Positions 30,828 to 41,722 of a stretch of DNA of 41,722 nt are shown here, piece by piece; positions within the stretch are counted from its first letter, which is position 1; every line of letters begins with the position of its first letter. Source of the DNA: Pleurotus ostreatus/Saccharomyces cerevisiae fusant (Eukaryota; Opisthokonta). The position numbers and the translations under genes are program-made. The notes under the pieces are model-generated. The model was not told the origin of the DNA and ran no database searches. It saw only the letters and a program-made list of their open reading frames with translations. The stretch is taken from positions 1 through 41,722 of the forward strand of contig JAMQCK010000190.1 of NCBI GenBank assembly GCA_024196135.1, given 5' to 3'.

Positions 30828-31679
30828 ATGCAGGAACACCACAAGCCGCTGCGCGCGTACCGCGCCATCTCCCTGGCCGCCTTCCTCTGCCTGCTCGTCG
30901 CCTTCATCCTCCAGCTCCTCGTCTCCCTCTCGACCCCCATCATCAAGTCCGTGTACCTCGTCCGCGTCGAGAGCACGCAGGAGCAGGAGGTCGTCACGAG
31001 CATCGCGACAGGGCTGCGCTTCGGCGTCTGGGGTGTCTGCGCGAACAGGTGCGTCTGCAGTCACATCAAATATAGTGTAGGCGCTGACTCTTCCTCAAAG
31101 CGAGCTCGATGAGGAACAATGGTACACGAACACGGGCTACGGCAAGTGCTTCGGGCCCACCCTTGGCTACGAGGTGCCCACACCGCTGTCCGACGCCCTT
31201 GGCATCTCCGCCTCGCTCACGGAGATCGTCCTCCAAGGATTGCTTGTCGTGCTGGTACTACACCCCATCACCTGCGCGTTCACCTTCCTCGCCCTTATCC
31301 CCGCCCTCTTTCTCGCCTCCCACGCCCTTTCCGTCGTCGCACTCGTTCTCTCCGTGGTCGGCGCGCTCGTGGGGACGACGTCGTTCGCGTTCGACGTTGC
31401 TATCGCGGCAAACGTCAAATTCCAGCTTGACGACCTTACCGAAGTCAACGCGGCGGCGTACTACGGAAGCGCGGTGTGGATGGTGCTTGTGTCCATAATA
31501 TTGACATGGGCGGCGGTTGTCTTGCTTTCTGCCCGCTCATGTTATTGCTTGGGTGTACGAAAGTACGTGTCTTGTGCTTTGAATACCCTTTGTCGTTGCT
31601 AACCTCCATCAGTGTCGAAGACCTAGACTACCGGGCAAAGCAAAAGGCTTTCGAGATGGAGCGACGCGAGAGTCAATGA
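30828..31679 (+). CDS. SUR7/PalI-family four-transmembrane protein
   Basis: Three exons, 30828..31048, 31101..31562 and 31613..31679, with introns of 52 and 50 nt, give 249 residues. The start MQEHHKPLR directly precedes transmembrane segment 1 (AISLAAFLCLLVAFILQLLV). The loop contains LRFGVWGVC, the conserved G-x-W-G-x-C type motif of the SUR7/PalI family, then YGKCFGPTLGY. Three further hydrophobic segments follow in exon 2 (around 31215-31280, 31285-31400 and 31465-31545), and the C-terminus is short and charged. SUR7 proteins sit in eisosome-associated plasma membrane domains; PalI/Rim9 relatives act in ambient pH sensing. Which applies here cannot be told from sequence alone. It is convergent with the full-length eIF4G gene. 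Confidence 0.8.
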
Positions 31680-32239
31680 AGCTCGTACCCATAGCTGTTC
31701 TCATATTTATCACATACCTCACGACCTATCATGTTCATGCCTGGATATCGGAAGTTCCTTCATTCGATTGTCTGTAGTTATCGCTTTCTTGCATTATGTT
31801 CAAGGATTCGAAACACCTTAGCGGACGCGCTGCAGCCCCCACACTCAGCCAGATCTTCACACCATCGTGGATCTCAGCATGCTGCTATAATGATATAGGC
31901 AAGTGCTACAGTGTACAACGCAGGGACGCAATATGAACAGGTGAAGGAGAAAAGCGGGATGAGTGTATGAAGAGATGAATGGACAAGATGCGCAACGGTG
32001 GGGGACACGAGTGTACACAAGAGGGTGAGGTGGTGAGGAGGAAGGTGCCATAATCATATAAACACATAAGAACAGTAAGACGCGCGCTAGTAGTAAAGGG
32101 AAGGAACAAACGAACGAAAGCCGGTAGAGACAACTAAGTGATGCAGTCAATGCAGCGTGCGGAATGATACGGTATGCTGTAGTACATGCGGTCTATGATA
32201 TAACAGACAGAGAGCAGAGACGGTCCGCCTAACGACAAC
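31680..32239. other. Convergent intergenic region
   Basis: 3' flanks of the SUR7-like gene and of the full-length eIF4G gene. Purine-rich stretches near 31935-32110 appear as pyrimidine-rich sequence on the eIF4G strand. No gene was recognised. Confidence 0.6.
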
Positions 32240-35200
32240 CTATGATAGCAAGGAGAGCATCTTATCCGCGTTCGACGACTTGTTCGCCAGCCGCGCCCGT
32301 GTTTCCTCGTCAAAGCACGCCGCCTTCACCAGGGTAGCCATGAAGTCCCAGGCCTTCGGCACGTCGATGGCAATGTCCTCGATGAACTCCATCGTGGGCG
32401 CGATGCCCTCCTCGAGAGCCTCTGTCGACACGAGCTTCTTGCCGAGTGCATGCGTGAAGAGGTCGCCGACGAGCTTGACGTCCGCCTCCTTGCGATCCAT
32501 CGCTTGCGTCACCAACTTGTCGATGAGCAGGTGATGATGGTTCGCAGGCAGTGTCGTGAAGTAGTTCTCGGCCTCCTCCATATTCCGGATGGCGAAGAAC
32601 TCCTTGACGTCCTCCTCGACCTTCTTCTTGGCCACCTCTTCAGACATGTCTGAAGGTGCAGCGGCAGCCGCGGTGGAACCTTCGTCCTCAGACTCGCTGG
32701 CATCGGGCTTGTTCTCCTCGAGAGGCTTGGTTCGAGGCTGGAGGACGAGCTTCCTGCGCTGCGGTGGAGCTTCGCCGCCAGCAGCAGCGGACAGGTCGAC
32801 GCTAGGCTTCCGGCTCGGCGGGCGGCTGGACTTCGGGGCAGTGACGGGCTCAGCACCCTCGCTCTGCAACGCGTGGAACATGTTCGACGTCGATGCCTGG
32901 CGAGAGATCGAGTCGCGCTTGTTAGCGTTCTTGCCCGCGAAGACGCTGCCGGGCCCGAAGGTCATGGGCGTCGCCTTGCTGATGTTGCCGAACTTGGACA
33001 GGTCCCCAGCCTTGGCGGGCGGGCGCGGGGCGGAGGATCCGGCGACTGTCCAGCCATCAGGGCCGACGTGCTCTGAATCCCTCCTGTCACCACCGCGCCT
33101 TGACCCACCGCGAGACATGGTGGACTGGCGGTGCATCGCATCCTTCTCCTGGGCGGCCTTCTCCTTTGCAGCCTAGTATGTCGTTAGTACGGAGTCGGTT
33201 GCAATGATAACGAGAACTCACTATCTCATGGATCTGTGCAATGGTGGTCGGCCCAGCAGCCTGAGTACGCGCACGCCAGTTCCGTGACCGAAGCTCGATC
33301 AGGTCCTGAAGTCGTTGTTAGCACCTGCATTGCGAGAGTCGTGCACACATAGTAACGTACCTGCAACATGAACTGCATACGCGAGCTCACGGTCGGCTTC
33401 TTCGTCAACTCCTTCATGCGCGCGAAGTACACGTCCATATGGGCGTGGGCACGCGGGGTATCGAGGAGCTCGCCAACGGTCGTGAGCAGCTTGCACAAGC
33501 TCTCGATCTCCTCCTCCTCGGGGTTGTCGACGTTGCCGAGCAGCTTCTGCACACACTGGTGCATGATGCGCTCCGTCAACATCTGCAGCTTGAACAACTC
33601 GCCGATGAAACGAATGAGACCGAGACCTTGACGCTTCGCCTTCTGCGCAGCATAGTACTCGTCGGAGTAGAGGTCGGGCTCGTTGTCGCCGCCCTCCTTC
33701 TTCTCGTTGGCGGACTTGACGGCCTCGTCCTCGACAGCCTTGGTCGCGGCAGCAGCAGCCGTAGCCTCCTTGTTCACCCAGCCGCGCTCGAAGTCCTCTT
33801 GACAGCGGTTGAGCAAGTACTTGCGGAACAGCTGGCCACCGGTGATGGGCTTGCCCTCCGCGTTGCGGATGCCGTCGTCCTGCACCTTCGGGCTGATCTG
33901 CTCCATCATCTTCCGGCACAGACGCGCGTACATCTCGGACCACGCAGCCTCGTCGGTCGCCTTCTCGAAGACGAGACGAATGACCTGGATGAGAGTACGA
34001 CCGTCCTTCTCCTTCTCCGACTTGTTCGCCCAGGCGATGATCTGGTCGGACAAGGAGTCGAACTTCTCCATCGTGAGCTTGTTGAGCAAACCCTTGACCT
34101 TGCGGTCGACGACCTCGGGGGAGTCCGGCTCGGCGCCCTTCGCGAGAGCACCAGGTGTCCACCTGTTCTCCGAGCGAGTAAGAGGTGCGACGGGCTCGAG
34201 GTTGAGGGCGTTCTGAGCGTTCTGGCCGAAACCTGAACCATGACCTTGGGGCGGGCCGTTGAACTTGCCGCCCTCCTGGCGATCGCCGCGCTTGTTGCCG
34301 CGCTGACTGCGAGTGCGCTTGTTGTCAGTCGAGCCGGGGCCACCCTGGCTGGACGTCCGTGAAAGAGCGCTCGGGCGGGAGAAGCCCATGGTCGGGGATC
34401 CACCGGCATTGGCCCGCTCAAAGCGCTCCTGGCTCGTGAGCTTAGAGGTCGGGGTCTGGAAGTTGCCCATGCCGCCGAAGGCGCTGCCTCCGGGCTTGCC
34501 GCCGAATGCGCCACCAGGACCACCGAAGTTCATCGATGACGTCCGCGATGGTGCCTGCGCGTTGGAAGGCTTGCGGTGCGAACCACCACGGCTCATGGCG
34601 AAGTCGGCAGGACCCATGGGCTCAAGGCCGATGGCGTCGAGAGGAGGCATCCTGTCGGGCTTCTCCTTGCACACCTCCATAAACTGCAACAGGAAGTCAC
34701 GGTCATATCTGTATGTCACCGTTAGCAGCTTTCGATGACACATAGACGCCGAGTACGAACCTGAACTTGCCATCCTTGGCGTGCGTGTTCAACTCGACCA
34801 ACGGGCTCTTGATGCCCTCAGGGTAGTGCACGGAGCCGATGTCGTCGATAGCGCGAGCCGTTGCGAGAGCGGACGGAAGAGGGGCGTCGATAGGAGTGGA
34901 CTGAGCAATCTTGAGGTTGAGGGGACCAGGGCGCTTGCGCTGAGGATCGGGGCCAGCGGAAGGGAACTTGACCTTCTCGTCCGCTGCAGGCTGAGCGTCG
35001 GAGGTGGGCTCCTTGATCTCGCCCTCCTCAACCTCTTCCTTCGCCTCCGTCGGCTTAGCGGCCTCCTCGGTCTTCTTGCGCTCCTCTTCCTCCTTCTTGC
35101 GTTCCTCCTCCTGCTTCAGCTTCTCCGCCTCCTCGGCCTTCTTGCGCTCCTCCTCCTTGACCCGCTCCTCCTCTTCGCGCTTCGCCTTCTCCTCGGCCTC

Positions 35201-37101
35201 CTTACGTGCTTTCTCTTCTTCCTCCTTGCGTGCCTTCTCCTCTTCAGCCTTCTTGCGCTCGGCCTCCTCCTTTGCCTTCCGCTCCTTCTCCTCCTTCTCC
35301 TCCTTCTCCTTGCGCTCCTTCTCTTCCTTCTCCTTCTGCTCGCGCTCCTTCTTGGCCTTAGCCTCAGCCTCCGCCTTCTCGGCGGCTATCCGCTTCTCGT
35401 GCGCCTCCGTCGGCTTCTCGATCTTGACCGGCTTGCGCGGGCTCGTCACCGTAGGCGTAGCGGGAGAGGCAGCGGGCTGTTGTCCATTCTGCTTGAACTT
35501 GTCAAACTTAAGCTCGCTACCGTCCGGCGCACGGAGAGTGATCTTGCGAGCAGACGACGAGGGAGTAAACGGTGCCGCGCTCTGGTTGAGACGTCCGCCG
35601 GGCACGGGAACGGTTGCGCTGGCAGGCGTCCCGGGTGGTGACGCGACACCATTGATGCTGTTCGAAGGGGCGTGGGAAGGAGGCGGGTGAGGAACGGGCG
35701 AGGCATGTACAGGAGCTGGAGTGCCAGGGCCACCTTGTAATGGCGGCGGGGCGTTTCGGGGGGACATGGGCATAGGGGGAGGTTGCGCAGGATGTTGTTG
35801 AGGTGACATAGGCGGGGGTCCTTGTTGCGGCATATACCACTGGCCGTAAGCCGCCCAATTGGGGTCCACATAACCACCGTAAGGAGGAGGCTATAATAAT
35901 CAAGGACATCAGCTGAGCACAACGACTGCATTGCGGCAGCAACTCACATAGAACCAGCCCTGCATAGGAGCAGGCGGCATACCAGGTTGCATACCAGGTT
36001 GCATGCCGGGCGCGGGACCGCCTGGCAATGACTGAGCAGGCGGCATCCGAGGGCTTGCCATCGGGTTCATCTGCGGTTGACCGGCAGGCGGAGGTTGACC
36101 ACCGGCAGGCGGCCGAGGTCCGTTGCCGTTAATGTGAGAGCCACGGAAACCAGGTGAACGAGGGGCAGCGCCTCGTGATGACGCGGACGACGGGACGAAG
36201 GTCGGGAATTGCTGGGGTTGCGAGGATTGAGGCTGCGATGATTGCGATTGGGGGAGGGTGGTGGGTCGGACTGCTGGAGACGCCGCGGGAGACGCTGATG
36301 GAGCGCCGCCGCCGCCGGATCTGAAGAAAGCCTTGACATCGATTTTCGGCTTGGGGTGTTCACTGGGAGGCGGCGTGGAGGTGCTGGAGGATGTGGACGC
36401 GGCGGCGGGCTTTTGGGATATCGAGCCCTTGCCGTTTACGTGCCCCGGCCGAGGTGCTCCAGTGCTCGGCATTGCGTCGACGCTGCCGAACGTTTTGACG
36501 TCCTTGACGGCGGACGTTGGTGCCGTGGCGGGGGAGGATGAGATGGGCGCCGATGCGGCAGCATCGTCGATCGAGCCGAAGGTCACAGGGGACGAAGCTG
36601 CGGAGACGTCAGTACAGCGTTGACAACAGAAGGTATTCCCGCCCAGTCGAGCTGGCGTAAGCGCGCGAGCGAGGGAGGGAGGGGGTGGGTGAGGGCTGGC
36701 TGTCGTCGGTTGCTGCACCGCAAATGAATTGCGGCGAGCGCGACCGGAGCCTGAGCGGCACTGCTGGCGACCAGCGCGGCCGACTTGGGCCGACCTCAGC
36801 CTCCCGGTCGTCCTCACCCACCCTCCACTCGTCTGCGTCTCCGCCGTCAACGGCAGGAAATGTGTCACGTACACTGCTTTGCAGCTCCGACATTCGTCCT
36901 CGGAATGCTGACACCGTCCTTGATGGGTACGCCTTGACCGAGGGCGGCGCTTGCGCGTCTCGAATGCGAAGGCTGGAACTGGGACGGGGCAGGGGATTGC
37001 GAACGACTGGACTGGCTGGAGGTCGGCGGACCCTTTGACCAGGCTGAAGTTCCGGGTAACTTGGAATTCTGCGATGCGGTTCCAGTCGACGACTTGCTCA
37101 T
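32240..37101 (-). CDS. Eukaryotic translation initiation factor 4G, full length (eIF4G)
   Basis: Six exons, 37101..36873, 36597..35948, 35890..34761, 34708..33361, 33305..33222 and 33172..32240, give 1457 residues, the usual size for the family in this group. Order: a Ser/Pro/Gln-rich N-terminus; a Pro-rich block with YVDPNWAAYGQWYM near residue 300; a Lys/Glu coiled-coil; the eIF4E-binding motif YDRDFLL at residues 671-677 (consensus YxxxxL-hydrophobic); an RGG-like Ser/Gly linker; MIF4G (about 873-1150); and a C-terminal MA3 domain (about 1323-1457). eIF4G bridges cap-bound eIF4E, the helicase eIF4A, poly(A)-binding protein and eIF3 during translation initiation. The first intron (275 nt) is long for this window. 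An in-frame ATG at 37149 would add 16 residues. This is the likely parent of copies A, B and C. Confidence 0.9.
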
Positions 37102-38800
37102 TCTGGGGGAGCGAGGTGAGGGTGGGCGACGGGCGATGGTAAGCGACACGCACGAATGTGTGATTATCGCTGCTTTTGGCGCTTTTTGTCGTTTTCGGTC
37201 GGTCGAGTCGCGAGTTGGACGGTCGTCAAACTGACCTGCCAGCAGGCGAGAGCTGGGGAGTGCGGGCGTCTAGGTGCGGACGGATGCGCGAGGCGATCCG
37301 TGAAAAGTCCCGGGGAGATGAACCACTCCGTCAAGGGACTGATCTGGAGTGAGCGTACAGATTGACGAAAACCCGATGCGCCCACGGGTACAGCTTAGTC
37401 AGCGGCAGGTCGCGGGATGCGGGTGAGAGCCGGCTCCTTTCACTGCCCCCTGGACACGCTCCCGGACACCTTCACGTCAAGCTCACGCCGCCAAACTCGC
37501 ATCGTGCCAGGACCGCCTCGCCTGCGCAGGGTCTGCCCGCTGCGTGCTCTGCTTCCTGTTCCCGATCGCGCACGCGATGACGCACGCGCTGTCACGCTTC
37601 AACCGTCTGCCTTCCTAATCGAGCGAGGAAAATCAGTGAATGCAACGACCATCGCGCGCGAACGCAACTCGGCCAGTTTTCCTCCGATTGCCTTCGGAGT
37701 GGGTGCGTTCGAAAGCTACGCCGTCGCCGGTCACGAAATTGGCTATGCGCGGTGAATCGGTGAAGGTTCACTCTCTCCATGCCTTGCCCAAGTGCCCGAT
37801 CCTGGACGTGACAGTGACATTGGCCTTCCAACAATTGTGGGTGAGGGGCGGGTGCAGCTATCACTACCGCTCAAGTTGGAGGTGGGAGGGACAGCCTCAA
37901 GGTATACTCTTGCAGCTTATCCAGTGCAGGCCATATGCACACCCCCGTCTATGTATTTCTCCTTGCCTTGATCACGCCCCTCGACCTCAGATTCATCTGC
38001 CTCGCGGCTCGCTAAGCCCTGACCCCCATCATCCTTCCTCGTCGCCAGCCCCACCTTACGTACCCATCACTGGTTTCAGGATTCAGCTTATAAGCCCGCT
38101 GGCTGCAAGTCAACCTCATCCTTCCCTCCCTCGCAAGCTCAAGTGCAACAAGCAAGAGAGTGATGTGCAATTGAATGAGGCTTGTGCTAATACACGAGTA
38201 GCAAGTTTGTGTCAGAAGGGCTTTGTGCTACATGGTGCTCAGATAGTGTCTACGAGTTTGCCCTGACTCAACAACATCGAGGCAAACAAGACCTGACGAG
38301 CGCTCACACTGCTTCGAAGCTGACGAGTAAATACACACTGCATTGCCCTATGAAGATATGTAGGTCGGAGATGCTCGTAAGAGGCCAGGAGCAGTTTGAG
38401 CCATCTCATGAGTTGATGAGGGGCTCGGGATGAGTCGGGGGCAAGGCAAGAACTCGGGGGTCAGACGAGACTTGATGAGGACTTGAGCAAGATACGGGAG
38501 GAGATGGAGGGAATCAAAGGCTGTCGAGCATCGCAGAGATCAAGAAATGATTGTGAAGGCCAAGGAGCTCGCTTGTCAGACGTTGAGGCACTCGAGGAGA
38601 GTGAGGAGCGCTTTGGGGGTGTTTGACGGTGCAGGGTGCACTGAGACTTGTTGGGTACGCTTCAACGCTTGTGGGGGATGCTTTAATACTTGTCGAGGGC
38701 AACTTGCAGGCTGTCAAGGACGCTTCAGAAAGCCACAAGCGCTTGCAATGCTCTGACAAGCGAGTCAGCATTCGTACACAAGCACTGAGGCTAGCAGACG

Positions 38801-38885
38801 CACCTGATTACCCCGCTCAGCAGACGGAGATCCATTGCTTCATCGAATGAGTCGGGATGCGAGAATTTGATGTGCTCGAAGCGGG
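38801..38885. repeat. Degenerate direct repeat, first copy
   Basis: About 85 bp starting with ACCTGATTA and containing CCGCTC, TTGCTT and GGGATGCG aligns with 39336-39420 at roughly two thirds identity by eye. It is probably an old local duplication or a remnant of a repeated element. Confidence 0.5.
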
Positions 38886-39238
38886 AAGACGGTTGGGACG
38901 AGTTTGAGAGTAGCGAGGATGGGTTGGAGGTGTTCAGGATCGCTCGGGGACTTGCAGGCTTGTTTGAAGACTTGTGGGACAAGTTGGAGGACCATGGGAT
39001 GAGTCGGCGGACCATGGGATGACAAGAGGACTTGCGAGACGAGTTGGGGACTTGCAGGATGAGTCGGAGGCCGCTACCGAGGTTTGAGCATGTCGGAGGA
39101 AGCCTCGAGTGGCGTGGAGTGCAGCGATGAGGAGGCGGTGGTCGGAAGAGGATCTGGGTTTGAGTTAGCTCATTGTGCTCAAGCAGACTAATTTGTCGAG
39201 GTCGAGCAGTCTAACTCGTCGAGCTCAAGCTCTGAACT

Positions 39239-39310
39239 CATCAAGCTCGAGAGGCTGAGCTCATTAAGCTCGAGAGGCTGAGCTCCTTAAGCTCGAGAGG
39301 CGAGCTCGTC
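39239..39310. repeat. 23-bp tandem repeat, about three units
   Basis: Units of the form AAGCTCGAGAGGCTGAGCT plus four variable bases repeat three times, the last with a short deletion. AGCTCGAG-like words continue on both sides. Confidence 0.65.
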
Positions 39311-39335
39311 AACCACGAGAGAGCTGGACTCAAAG

Positions 39336-39420
39336 CACGTACCTGATTAGGCCGCTCGGCGGACGTCGATACGTTGCTTTGGCGACTCGGACGGGATGCG
39401 CAAGCTTGAGGTGTTCATCG
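39336..39420. repeat. Degenerate direct repeat, second copy
   Basis: Partner of 38801-38885: ACCTGATTA, CCGCTC, TTGCTT and GGGATGCG occur in the same order and spacing. Confidence 0.5.
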
Positions 39421-41415
39421 AGTATTGAAGGTGGATGTCGAGTGTTGAAGGCGGACATTGAGAATCGAAGACAGATGCCATGACTTGGTGTTGTGGCGTG
39501 CACGATGAGGTCGAGGGCGGTGGACGACGTGTTGAAGCACTCGGCGGACGAGTGAGCATCGAACTCGTGAAGTCGGAAGTCGAAGCTTTCAGTCGAAGTC
39601 GGCGTCGTATTTTGGTGGCGTGGAATGCGGCAATGAGGGGGTTAACAAGAAAGTAGAGGGAGGATAAAGACAGCACGACGGCCGAGGAAAGGGAAGGAAT
39701 CAACGGAGGAAGTCATCCAAACGCGGCAAGGGTTTTTGAGGGCGGCGCCCCGGAGATATCACCCCGCGGCACGACTCGACCAAGTCAACAAACTCGTAAA
39801 CCGAGCACGAAGGATGCTGACAGTGGGATATCTCGCCCTGCGCGAGGGGAGCTGTCCGCATATGACGAGCACGCCACCGGGAGAACGTTGAGGGAGCGGC
39901 GCTCTAGTCTTGCAATTCACTCAGGCTTGTGTGTTGAGATGCAGATTTCGCTCAGTGAACGAGAAGACAGCGAGAATAGCCTGAATAGACCCCGCGAGGC
40001 GCGACGCCCAGTCTCCCGCTCCGCCGCCGACACGGGCGACGATGGCGGTCAAGAGTCAACAAGCGCCCACGCCCGATTAGGCGCCGGGCGTCTAAGCCGC
40101 GGGCCTCGGCAATTGCCGATCGCCTCTCTTCCCCCGCGTCCTTCTCATTTTCGCCCATCGCCGTCGTCCCCCGCGTCGGTGAAGACGGAGACGTCGTCGA
40201 TGAGGGACTACACGCCCATCCGCGACAACCGACGCGCGTAGCGATGAGGGGACGCGTGGGGGACTCGGATACGCGGTCGGGGTGCACCGACGCGATCACT
40301 GCCCATTGGCGTGTACCCCATGCATATTCAGCACCAGTCGAGGGCGGAGAGTCGTCGAGAAAGGTACTTCAGAACCCTCGATAACGCTGCGAGGAGGGGG
40401 ACAGGCAGGGTCGACCTGAGTCTAGCATGAGCAAGGGAGCTCAAGGAGACTGTATGCACTAGTCGACCGAATTCCCCTCGGTGAGTAGTCCCCCAAGGTC
40501 ACAGCTGACTTGAGGCTTACATAGATCAAGGAACAGTGTCGTTGAGCTTTTCATGCCCCCCCTCTTTAGCTGTGGAAGCGCGCTCTATGCGCTCTTCTCC
40601 TATGCATACACGCGGTCGACTTCCCCTCCCTTGCCACACTGCCAGATTCCTATCCCCCTTGCTACCTGTACCTCAATCTCTTAGCTCGGACATCACTGGG
40701 TCAGTATCGACACTAACGGTTTGTATTGGCCTGCCTAACGCTCGCAATCTCGTCAGGACAGCAAGCACTCAACCTACTCGCTACCCTTCCCCCATACTCC
40801 ACCGCTTACCGGCAAGCTACTTCTCCCGCGACCGAGGTACTCGACGCATCAAACATACCCAAGCGACGGAAGCACGACGGGCGGCGTCCGAGACCGCGCC
40901 ACGTTCGAGCTCAAGTCGCCTCCTGCTCACCCTCGCGAGCGGAGGGAGCATCTTCCACCCATCCCTGTGCGCGACGCCTCCCGTACCATCTCATCAGTAC
41001 CGCAAACACGTGTATCATGGGCGCTGAACTTTGCGAGGCGCGCGCGGCGGAGAATTGGCGGTCGCGCCGCCGCCTTTCGTGCAGCTGAAGGCCTTCCGAA
41101 TGGGGATCCAGCTTGATCGCGAGCAGTTCGACTTTTTCTCCCTTTTTTCCTGCGCCCTCCCCGACCTTCGCGACTTGCCACGTGTCACCCCCGACCTCGT
41201 TCCTCCCTCAGCACACTCTCACAACGTCTACTGGGCGCTGCGCTCGACGAGAGCAGCACAGAACAGCTAGGACACTCTGCTGCTCACCGCGCAAGAACGC
41301 GCGCGACACCCTTCCACCCCCTTCTCCGCGACTCCACGGGCGGCCTTCTCAAACAGGGGCCATCTTCTGCGGCGGAGCTGGTTGTTTGCGAGTCGAAATT
41401 CGCGCAGGGAAAGGC

Positions 41416-41461
41416 GGAAGATTCGTACGCGCGCGCAGTGCGCACTTTGCGCGCATCTTCC
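41416..41461. repeat. Imperfect 46-bp inverted repeat in a promoter
   Basis: Outer arms GGAAGAT and ATCTTCC enclose GCGCGC arms around the palindrome GTGCGCAC (41439-41446). It lies about 120 bp upstream of a TATA box and may bind a dimeric regulator. Confidence 0.45.
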
Positions 41462-41577
41462 GTTTTCCGGGGGCAGATCTCGATGCCCAGACGCCGTGGG
41501 CTTCTCAGTGTGATGGCGGACTTTGGTATGGAAGGTTGGGCGGGGGCCGAGCGCAGAGTTCAGCCGCTATGCGAGGT

Positions 41578-41583
41578 ATAAAG
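41578..41583 (+). promoter_or_regulatory. TATA box of the right-edge gene
   Basis: GTATAAAGG, 83 nt upstream of the ATG at 41661, followed by a long CT-rich leader typical of well expressed fungal genes. Confidence 0.65.
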
Positions 41584-41660
41584 GGTGCTAGCGGTCAGGC
41601 TTAGTCCAGCACCTCCCCCTCCTACTCCTCCACCTATCCTTCCTTCACTCCTCCCTTCCA

Positions 41661-41707
41661 ATGTCTTCGCTCCCCCCATCCCTTCCTCTGTCTGTCTTTC
41701 GCAGTCG
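41661..41707 (+). CDS. First exon of a gene leaving the window (3' partial)
   Basis: An ATG after a TATA box and a CT-rich leader opens 15 codons plus two bases (MSSLPPSLPLSVFRS), then GGTAAGTG gives a strong splice donor at 41708. Without splicing the frame meets TAA at once, which favours the intron. Too short to name; the leucine/proline-rich start might belong to a signal or transit peptide. Confidence 0.5.
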
Positions 41708-41722
41708 GTAAGTGCGCTTCCC

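Larger units (their letters stand above)
37102..41577. other. Gene-poor region with degenerate repeats
   Basis: It starts with the eIF4G promoter and leader. No frame has a recognisable domain or a convincing intron pattern. From about 38380 to 39600 the sequence is low-complexity, with GATGAGTCGG, GACTTGCAGG, GACCATGGGATGA and AGCTCGAG recurring, and it holds a degenerate duplicated block and a 23-bp tandem repeat (listed separately). The right end looks like the promoter of the gene starting at 41661. Confidence 0.55.

Noticed and set aside
33439..34236. 265-codon plus-strand frame across the eIF4G MIF4G exon, also seen opposite copies A and B
   Set aside because: Its repetition follows from the duplication of the sense gene and its codon bias; it has no independent start or splice support.
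34781..35641. 286-codon Leu-rich plus-strand frame opposite the eIF4G coiled-coil
   Set aside because: Leu runs are the antisense of Lys/Glu codons; not a membrane protein.
37373..38433. Plus-strand frames upstream of eIF4G as a gene
   Set aside because: Several overlapping short frames, Arg/Ser/Pro-rich, with no domain, no conserved splice pattern and no paralogue.

Overview
The window reads as nuclear DNA of a basidiomycete fungus, most likely an agaricomycete and possibly a polypore-type species. Genes are GC-rich and dense and lie on both strands. They are cut by many introns of about 45-65 nt with GT..AG ends. Several families are ones known mainly from Agaricomycetes. All intron-exon models here were built by hand from splice sites, reading frame and comparison between paralogues inside the window; no transcript or database was available.

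Layout. (1) 1-3018: the 3' part of a Nab2-type CCCH zinc-finger mRNA-binding protein (+), convergent with an NFKBIL1-like gene (-). (2) 3206-4695: a seven-transmembrane protein gene (-). (3) 5604-16356: three genes derived from the MIF4G/MA3 part of translation factor eIF4G, called here copies A (-), B (+) and C (+), with a Ser/Pro-rich protein of unknown function (-) between A and B. (4) 16746-23673: one 20-exon gene (-) for a TKL-like protein kinase with a helical N-terminus. (5) 25353-28862: two tandem seven-transmembrane genes (+), paralogues of the one at 3206-4695. (6) 29264-29670: a small CsbD-like stress protein gene (-). (7) 30231-30337: a U6 snRNA locus (+). (8) 30828-31679: a SUR7/PalI-type membrane protein (+), convergent with (9) the full-length, intact eIF4G gene at 32240-37101 (-). 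(10) 37102-41660: 4.5 kb with no supportable gene but with degenerate repeats, ending in the promoter and first exon of a gene that leaves the window at the right edge.

The most unusual part is the eIF4G family. The full-length gene has the N-terminal scaffold, a charged coiled-coil, an eIF4E-binding motif (YDRDFLL), MIF4G and MA3. Copy B keeps MIF4G plus MA3 but lacks the eIF4E-binding half, which is the architecture of animal DAP5/p97/NAT1. Copy A keeps only MIF4G. Copy C is a diverged MIF4G followed by a segment taken from the N-terminal half of eIF4G, so the domain order is inverted. B and C share a new N-terminal module of about 90 residues that the parent lacks. All three copies share a short upstream motif. 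Some introns in the copies match the parent at about 91-92%, which points to recent duplication or gene conversion. Whether these copies are expressed and regulate translation is inference. The other genes show no obvious functional link to them.
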